Below are positions 39,253 through 43,935 of a stretch of DNA of 43,935 nucleotides, in pieces. The DNA comes from Prevotella sp. UBA2746 (GTDB taxonomy: Bacteria > Bacteroidota > Bacteroidia > Bacteroidales > Bacteroidaceae), in assembly GCA_002353555.1 (NCBI GenBank), contig DEJO01000039.1:1-43935 (forward strand), in the 5' to 3' direction. The first letter of the stretch is position 1. Every line of letters begins with the position of its first letter. Both the position numbers and the translations under genes were made by a program. Under the pieces are notes generated by a model that was given only the letters and a program-made list of their open reading frames with translations, ran no database searches and was not told the origin of the DNA.

Positions 39253-39283
39253 TTTGTATTTCTCTCGCTTCATCGTATCTTTG
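39253..39283 (+). promoter_or_regulatory. Promoter of the polygalacturonase gene
   Basis: TTTG at 39253-39256, exactly 19 bases, then TATCTTTG at 39276-39283: both boxes are perfect. The start of transcription should be near 39290, leaving a leader of about 50 bases to ATG 39342. Confidence 0.8.
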
Positions 39284-39341
39284 TAGCGATTAAAGGGTGC
39301 TTCGACAGGACGTAGCTGACAGAGGCATAGCAGAGAGACAC

Positions 39342-40778
39342 ATGATTTTCGTAAAGCTAAGAAAAAGGATGGGATATAGGTATTTCTTGATGGCTTTCCT
39401 GCTGGCATGGGCAGGCATGGCTGCTGCACAGGGGGCGGCAGCCGACGGTAGGCAAGGTAGCGGCTACCCGGAGCAGACCCGCGACTCCATACTCGCGAAG
39501 GTGACGGGGGCAGAGCTGCCGAAGTATGAAATCAACATCACGAAGCTGGGTGCCAGGGGCGACGGGACGAGCGACTGCAAGCCCGCCTTCGACAAAGCCA
39601 TGCAGCGCGCACGCCGGCGCGGTGGGGCGCGGATTGTCGTCCCTGCCGGCATCTATGAGCTGAAGGGTCCCATCCACCTGGTCGACAACGTGTGCCTGGA
39701 CCTGCGCGAAGGTGCCGTGCTGCGCTTCTCGCCCCAAGCCGAACACTACCTGCCCGTAGTAAAAACGTCGTGGGAGGGTACCTACCTCTACAACTACTCG
39801 CCCATGATCTACGGCTACGGCTTGCGAAACGTCGCCATCACGGGCAAGGGTACCATCGACGGCAACTGTGCCGGGACGTTTGCCACGTGGAAGCAGAAGC
39901 AGAAACCGGCGCAGATGCGGTCGCGACAGATGAACCACGACGGCGTGGCGGTGGCGGAGCGCATCTTCGGCGACGGCTCGATGCTGCGCCCCCACCTCAT
40001 CCAGCTCTACCGTTGCGAGGGGGTGACGATAGAGGACGTCTTCATCACCAACTCGCCCTTCTGGTGCATCCACCTGCTGGACAGCGAGAACATCGTCTGC
40101 AGGGGCATACGCTATGATGCCAAGCTGGTGAACAACGACGGCATAGACCCAGAATGTTCGCGCAACATCCTTATAGAAGACGTACACTTCAACAACGGCG
40201 ACGACAACGTAGCCATCAAGAGCGGACGCGACAACGACGGGTGGAACCTCGGACGCACGTCGGAGAACATCGTCATCCGCCGCTGCCACTTCAAGGGCCT
40301 GCACGCTGTGGTCATCGGGTCGGAGATGAGCGCCGGCGTGAGAAACGTGTTCGTAGAGGACTGCGACTATGCAGGCTACTGCAAGCGCGGCATCTTCATC
40401 AAGACCAATCCCGACCGTGGCGGCTTCGTGAGCAACATACACGTGCGCAACTGCACCTTCGACGAGGTGGAAGACCTGTTCTACGTCACGAGCATGTATG
40501 CCGGCGAGGGGCTTGACAACCATCACTTCTCGACGATAGAGAACCTCACCGTCGACGGGCTGCGCTGCCGCAAGGTGCGCCAGGCTGCCCTCGTCTTGCA
40601 GGGTACCAAGGCCAGGGCCGTTAGCAACGTCTCCTTCCGCAACGTCGAAGTGGGCGAGTGCAAGAATGCCGTCAGCTTCGAGAACACCGAAGGCGTGCAG
40701 ATGCAGGACTGCTTCCTCGGCGGCAAGGTGGGCATTCCCACTCAGGCTGCCGCCAAAGACAACCTCTTTGCCCAGTAG
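39342..40778 (+). CDS. GH28 polygalacturonase-type enzyme
   Basis: 478 residues from ATG 39342; ATG 39369 is a second possible start and both give a signal peptide ending near MAAAQ (residue 30). NITKLGARGDGTSDCKPAFDKA at 65-86 in parts is the usual opening of bacterial GH28 enzymes. A right-handed beta-helix follows with the catalytic set: NND at 264-266, the DD pair at 287-288 in GDDNVAIKSG, His 321 in LHAVVIGSEMS (GHG is more common; the glycines are replaced here), and R349/K354 in RGIFIK. It should cleave galacturonan or rhamnogalacturonan in the periplasm or outside. It follows the pectin esterase gene in the same orientation but with its own promoter, so the two act on the same polymer but may be separately controlled. 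Confidence 0.9.
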   Translation: MIFVKLRKRMGYRYFLMAFLLAWAGMAAAQGAAADGRQGSGYPEQTRDSILAKVTGAELPKYEINITKLGARGDGTSDCKPAFDKAMQRARRRGGARIVVPAGIYELKGPIHLVDNVCLDLREGAVLRFSPQAEHYLPVVKTSWEGTYLYNYSPMIYGYGLRNVAITGKGTIDGNCAGTFATWKQKQKPAQMRSRQMNHDGVAVAERIFGDGSMLRPHLIQLYRCEGVTIEDVFITNSPFWCIHLLDSENIVCRGIRYDAKLVNNDGIDPECSRNILIEDVHFNNGDDNVAIKSGRDNDGWNLGRTSENIVIRRCHFKGLHAVVIGSEMSAGVRNVFVEDCDYAGYCKRGIFIKTNPDRGGFVSNIHVRNCTFDEVEDLFYVTSMYAGEGLDNHHFSTIENLTVDGLRCRKVRQAALVLQGTKARAVSNVSFRNVEVGECKNAVSFENTEGVQMQDCFLGGKVGIPTQAAAKDNLFAQ

Positions 40779-40861
40779 GGTAGGGCGATAGTGTTGTCCT
40801 GACCGCCTAAAAAGACCGGAGAAAAGTATTCACTCTGATAACATAAAAATCATAAGACACT

Positions 40862-42532
40862 ATGAAAGCAGACAAGATGATCAAAAACGCTAACATCTTC
40901 ACCGCAGACAAGGGGCGCCCGCAGGCTACCGCCCTGGCGGTGAAGGACGGCAAGTTTATCTACGTAGGTGACGAGGCGGGGCTCTCGGACTATGAGGGCG
41001 AGGTGGAAGACCTCGGCGGGAAGTTCGTCATGCCCGGCATCATCGACAGCCACGTGCACGTCACGACGAGCATCGGGTTCGCCTATATGGACCCCGGAGA
41101 GTATGTCGTATGCTCCGACAAGAAGACTGCCCTCGCCTTCATGGCGGAGAGCATCAGGAAGGCTCCGGGGCAGAAGCGCTACAGGTTCATCCTGGAACGG
41201 AAATACCTGAAGGGTGACGACCTGGTCAAGGAAGACCTTGACGCCATCTGCCCGGATGCCGAGCTGCTGATCCTGGAAGGCGAGGGGCACAGCGTGTGGG
41301 TGAACTCCAGGATTCTGGACAGGCACGGCATCACCGACGAGACGCCCGACCGCGTGCCCGAACTGAGCTACTACGTGCGCAAAGACGGCCACGTGACGGG
41401 TAACGCCTTCGAGTCGTCAGGCTGGCACATGCTTTTCGACGACCTCGACGTGACTGACGAGCAGATTGACGCAGAGCTGATGCGCTGGATAGACTATTCG
41501 GTAAAGGCGGGTGTGACCACCGTCTTCGATGCAGGGTTCCCTGAGGGCGAGGCCATCCACGAGCGTGTCTACGAACGTTTGTACGAGCTGGACAGGCAGG
41601 GCAAGCTGCCTGTCTATGTCGACGGCAGCATTGCGCTCACCAACCCCAAGAAGATGAAGGAGGTGGTGGAGGAGGTCAAGCGCTTCCGCCGGAAGTTCGA
41701 CAGCAAGCACCTGAACGTACATACCTTCAAGGTGTTCATGGACGGCACACTGAGAATAGAGACGGCGGCACAGGTCACACCTTATATAGATACCCACAAG
41801 AGAGGCGCTACCACTTTCAGCAAGGAGGAGGTGGCAGAGGTGATGAAGCTGCTCAACGAGGCAGGGCTGGACTTCCATGCCCATAACGTGGGCGAGCAAT
41901 CGTCGCGCACCGTTCTCGACGGAGTGGAAATGGCCAGAAAGGAACTTGGCGATCAGTTCCGCGTGAAGGTGACCTGTGCGCATCTGGAGATACAAGATGA
42001 TGCAGACATGGACCGGTTTGCCAAGCTGGGCGTTACCGCTAACTACTCACCATGGTGGCACGCCGGATGTACGGGCGGCAACCCCTATGAGATATGGAGC
42101 AGTCTGCTGGGCGAGGAGCGTGCCAACAAGATGTATCGCAGCAAGACGATGTGGAAGACCGGTGCTAACGTCACTTGGTCGAGCGACAACATCACCTACG
42201 GCGACTTCCTGACCTGGAGCCCCTATCTTGGTATGGAGGTCGGCATGACGCGGAATATCAGCGAAAAGACGAAAGCCCCGGAAAGGACCAGGGTGGTTGC
42301 TGAATACCCTTCGCCCAAAGAGAAAATGGACATCGAGGAAATGCTGCTGGGATATACCATCAACGGTGCCAGGCAACTGGGCATCGAAGCCGCTAAAGGG
42401 TCTATCGAGGTAGGCAAGGATGCAGACTTCCTGGTGTTCGACAACGACCTGCTGACGGCAGCGCATGAAGGCTTCAGCCACAATATGCCGAGTGAAGTGT
42501 ATATCGACGGAAAGAAAATGAATGAAGAATAA
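40862..42532 (+). CDS. YtcJ-like metal-dependent amidohydrolase
   Basis: 556 residues without a signal peptide. MIKNANIFTADKGRPQATALAVKDGKFIYVG in parts is the composite beta-sandwich start. PGIIDSHVHVT at 58-68 gives the metal-binding H64-x-H66. FKVFMDGT near 295 supplies a Lys at the bridging position. HAHNVGE (H339, H341), TCAHLE (H374) and SSDN (D442) complete the amidohydrolase site. The chain ends with GSIEVGKDADFLVFD, standard for the family. YtcJ/NfdA-like enzymes hydrolyse N-substituted formamides or related amides and cyclic imides; the substrate here is unknown. It is 12 bases ahead of the esterase gene, so the two are an operon. There is no obvious tie to pectin breakdown. Confidence 0.85.
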   Translation: MKADKMIKNANIFTADKGRPQATALAVKDGKFIYVGDEAGLSDYEGEVEDLGGKFVMPGIIDSHVHVTTSIGFAYMDPGEYVVCSDKKTALAFMAESIRKAPGQKRYRFILERKYLKGDDLVKEDLDAICPDAELLILEGEGHSVWVNSRILDRHGITDETPDRVPELSYYVRKDGHVTGNAFESSGWHMLFDDLDVTDEQIDAELMRWIDYSVKAGVTTVFDAGFPEGEAIHERVYERLYELDRQGKLPVYVDGSIALTNPKKMKEVVEEVKRFRRKFDSKHLNVHTFKVFMDGTLRIETAAQVTPYIDTHKRGATTFSKEEVAEVMKLLNEAGLDFHAHNVGEQSSRTVLDGVEMARKELGDQFRVKVTCAHLEIQDDADMDRFAKLGVTANYSPWWHAGCTGGNPYEIWSSLLGEERANKMYRSKTMWKTGANVTWSSDNITYGDFLTWSPYLGMEVGMTRNISEKTKAPERTRVVAEYPSPKEKMDIEEMLLGYTINGARQLGIEAAKGSIEVGKDADFLVFDNDLLTAAHEGFSHNMPSEVYIDGKKMNEE

Positions 42533-42544
42533 GAACTGAAAAAA

Positions 42545-43561
42545 ATGAAAACGAAAAGCGCAAGTCTCCTTGCAAAAGGATATGAACTGATTGATGGTAT
42601 CACCGTACCTGTAGGCACGTCAAACACAGACTTAGGTGTTGAGGGGAAGGAACCCCAAAACGCAGAAAAACTGACCATTGACGTAGGGAATGAGAAGATA
42701 AGCATGTATGTCTTCCGTCCGTCAAATTATACAAAGGGTGAGATAACACCGCTTGTCTATTTCATTCACGGCGGCGGCTATCATTTTGGCAATGTGAGCA
42801 TGGATGAGGCAAAAATACAGGGTGTGGCAGACGGGAGCGGAGCCACGGTCATTGCTCCTGACTATACGCTTTCTCTGGATCCTGCTTACAGATACCCCAT
42901 GGAGCTGGAACAAGTATATGCAGGACTTCTTTATGCCTATGAGCATGCGGATGAATTAGATGTGAATCCGGATCATATCGTCATTGAGGGAGAAAGTGCC
43001 GGCGGGGGACTGACCGCACGCCTGGCGCTTTATAACAAGGACAAGGGAAAGGTCCCGCTCAAAGGACAAGTGCTGGTTTATCCCATGCTTGACTACCGTA
43101 CCGGTGGTGAACAGGATATTTACCATAACGAATATGCCGGGGAGTGTGTCTGGACAAAGGAGAATAATGTCTTTGGATGGGGAAAACTGATGGAAGGTCA
43201 GGACAAGGAACTGTCCGATGAGGAAATGATCTATTTCTCACCGGCACTGGCTACGGTCGGGCAGTTGAAAGGATTGCCCGAAACCTTCATGATTGTCGGC
43301 AGCCTTGACCTTTTCTGCGATGAAGACATGGCTTATGCCCAGAAGCTGATGGAGGCTGGTGTCTTCACAGAACTCTACGTTGAACCCGGAGTTCCTCACG
43401 CATACGAGTATTTAGAGTGGACGCCGCAGGCACACAGGTTTATTGAAATGAGAAATCATGCGACAGCACGGATGCTTGGAGCTGGAAAAAATGTAGAAGA
43501 GTCTGCTGAAGAAAAGGCTTTCAAAGAGTTGTTATTAAAGTACAACATTGAGCAGGCATAA
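42545..43561 (+). CDS. HSL-type alpha/beta-hydrolase esterase
   Basis: 338 residues, no signal peptide. The oxyanion motif HGGGYHFG at 75-82, the nucleophile elbow GESAGGG at 149-155 (Ser 151), Asp 255 in SLDLFCDE and His 285 in VPHAYE form the full hormone-sensitive-lipase family set. These enzymes cleave short acyl or aryl esters in the cytoplasm. The sequence is visibly more AT-rich in third positions than the pectin esterase and GH28 genes. The protein resembles clostridial-type family members, so recent transfer together with the amidohydrolase gene is possible. The pair may process an amide/ester compound; this is inference. A strong terminator follows at 43579-43621. Confidence 0.88.
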   Translation: MKTKSASLLAKGYELIDGITVPVGTSNTDLGVEGKEPQNAEKLTIDVGNEKISMYVFRPSNYTKGEITPLVYFIHGGGYHFGNVSMDEAKIQGVADGSGATVIAPDYTLSLDPAYRYPMELEQVYAGLLYAYEHADELDVNPDHIVIEGESAGGGLTARLALYNKDKGKVPLKGQVLVYPMLDYRTGGEQDIYHNEYAGECVWTKENNVFGWGKLMEGQDKELSDEEMIYFSPALATVGQLKGLPETFMIVGSLDLFCDEDMAYAQKLMEAGVFTELYVEPGVPHAYEYLEWTPQAHRFIEMRNHATARMLGAGKNVEESAEEKAFKELLLKYNIEQA

Positions 43562-43578
43562 GATAAAGGCTTCAAGTG

Positions 43579-43621
43579 GAAGATAAAAGGGAGATCATCA
43601 CGATGGTCTCCCTTTATCTTC
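43579..43621. terminator. Bidirectional terminator after the esterase gene
   Basis: GAAGATAAAAGGGAGATCA (43579-43597) pairs with TGGTCTCCCTTTATCTTC (43604-43621) with one bulged A, one wobble and a 6-base loop. It lies between convergent genes and can end both transcripts. Confidence 0.7.
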
Positions 43622-43627
43622 TATTTG

Positions 43628-43713
43628 ATCACGACCTTGAGCCTAAAGGCTCGAGCTCGTTGGCATTCGGAAATGAAAGCATGCTTTCATATCGCTCATT
43701 GAATCACGACCTT
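43628..43713 (-). repeat. Post-stop duplicated-tail element, copy B
   Basis: On the minus strand: AAGGTCGTGATTCAATGA (end of the surface protein gene, from 43713), GCGA, an 8-pair stem ATGAAAGC-AT-GCTTTCAT, TTCCGAATG, CCAACGAGCTCGA, a second hairpin GAGCC-TTTA-GGCTC, and then AAGGTCGTGATCAAATAG at 43638-43621. The order is the same as in copy A at 38640-38733, but the hairpin sequence differs. Spacing between the AAGGTCGTGAT copies is 75 bases here and 73 in copy A. Confidence 0.75.
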
Positions 43714-43935
43714 CTTACCATTATTGATATATATTCCGTGCGCCGTCGGCTTACCGCTGAGGCGGCGGCCGTCGAGGGTGTGCCAGCCTTCTTTAAATGA
43801 AGAATGAAGAATGAAGACTGAAGAATTGGCTACTGTTTCGATGATGCCCGTGGTGGTCTTACCGTCGCCGAAGTCGAGCACGACGGCGCGGGCATTGCTG
43901 AGCAGGTCGCCCGCGGTGATGCCGCTGAGTTGGAA
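43696..43935 (-). CDS. 3' end of a surface protein with the NGKKVV-type C-terminal module
   Basis: Only the last 79 residues lie in the window; the gene comes in from the right. FQLSGITAGDLLSNARAVVLDFGDGKTTTG in parts is the end of a beta-rich domain, then a linker (SSVFILHSSFKEGW), then HTLDGRRLSGKPTAHGIYINNGKKVVIQ in parts. The closing L-D-G-R-R ... G-I-Y-I-x-N-G-K-K-V-V module is the same type as at the end of the pectin esterase. It is thought to be a C-terminal surface or secretion signal in these bacteria, though it is not a canonical T9SS domain. The linker is encoded by an in-frame AATGAAG repeat (43795-43827). What the protein does cannot be told from this end. Confidence 0.8.
   Translation of the reverse strand, partial: FQLSGITAGDLLSNARAVVLDFGDGKTTTGIIETVANSSVFILHSSFKEGWHTLDGRRLSGKPTAHGIYINNGKKVVIQ
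43795..43827 (-). repeat. In-frame AATGAAG simple repeat
   Basis: On the plus strand, AAATGAAGAATGAAG, AATGAAGACTGAAG and AATTGG units follow one another. On the coding (minus) strand they give N-S-S-V-F-I-L-H-S-S-F, an unusual hydrophobic linker just before the C-terminal module. The length is a multiple of three, so the frame is kept. Confidence 0.65.

Overview
The window looks like a chromosomal segment from a Bacteroidales bacterium, most likely Prevotellaceae. The grounds are Bacteroidetes-type promoters (TTTG, about 19 bases, TAnnTTTG) in front of many genes, DUF5689 and TonB-receptor lipoprotein operons, a Wzi-family capsule protein, a tmRNA with a YALAA-type tag, and surface proteins ending in a 'L-x-G-x-x ... 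G-I-x-I-x-N-G-K-K-V-V' module. No tRNA, rRNA, CRISPR array, intact insertion sequence or origin was seen.

Left part (1-10935). A leftward operon holds a TonB-dependent receptor, a DUF5689 lipoprotein and a second OB-fold-like lipoprotein cut by the window edge. Divergent from it is an endonuclease/exonuclease/phosphatase-fold lipoprotein, so this may be a surface nucleic-acid or phosphodiester scavenging module. That lipoprotein gene leads into a tight run with a uracil-DNA-glycosylase-like gene and udk. Then come a DUF308 membrane protein, a histidine phosphatase whose 3' end overlaps a Gly/Ser/Phe-repeat secreted protein, a Wzi-like outer-membrane barrel and a small lipoprotein.

Middle (10942-31175). 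This is a surface-polysaccharide locus made of blocks in both orientations. It has an initiating sugar-phosphate transferase, five clear glycosyltransferases plus one DUF616-type protein, and a GDP-D-glycero-alpha-D-manno-heptose pathway (gmhA, hddA and a fused hddC-gmhB). It also has a TIM-barrel glycosidase-like protein, two TupA-like ATP-grasp ligases on either side of a Wzx-type flippase, an EpsG-type polymerase, a Wzz chain-length regulator and a large SLBB Wza-type export protein. Near its left end two gene remnants, VapE/DUF3874 and an Rpn-type PD-(D/E)XK transposase, abut tail-less in opposite orientation, which marks an old rearrangement.

Right part (31385-43935). Here are a secreted protein of unknown function, a broken gene, a GNAT acetyltransferase, the tmRNA gene ssrA on the minus strand, and a pectin-attack group. 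That group consists of a 1698-residue secreted enzyme joining a CE12-type SGNH acetylesterase to a CE8 pectin methylesterase, and a GH28 polygalacturonase. Two cytoplasmic hydrolases follow (a YtcJ-like amidohydrolase and an HSL-type esterase), then the 3' end of another surface protein.

The most unusual structure is a 73-75 base arrangement found just after the stop codons of the two surface-protein genes that share the C-terminal module (38640-38733 and, on the minus strand, 43713-43628). Each has stop codon, GCGA, a hairpin of different sequence but the same place, TCCGAA, a conserved spacer, and then a second copy of the last coding bases ending in another stop. Also notable are three copies of the palindrome GACACGTGTC spaced exactly 22 bases apart upstream of the polygalacturonase.
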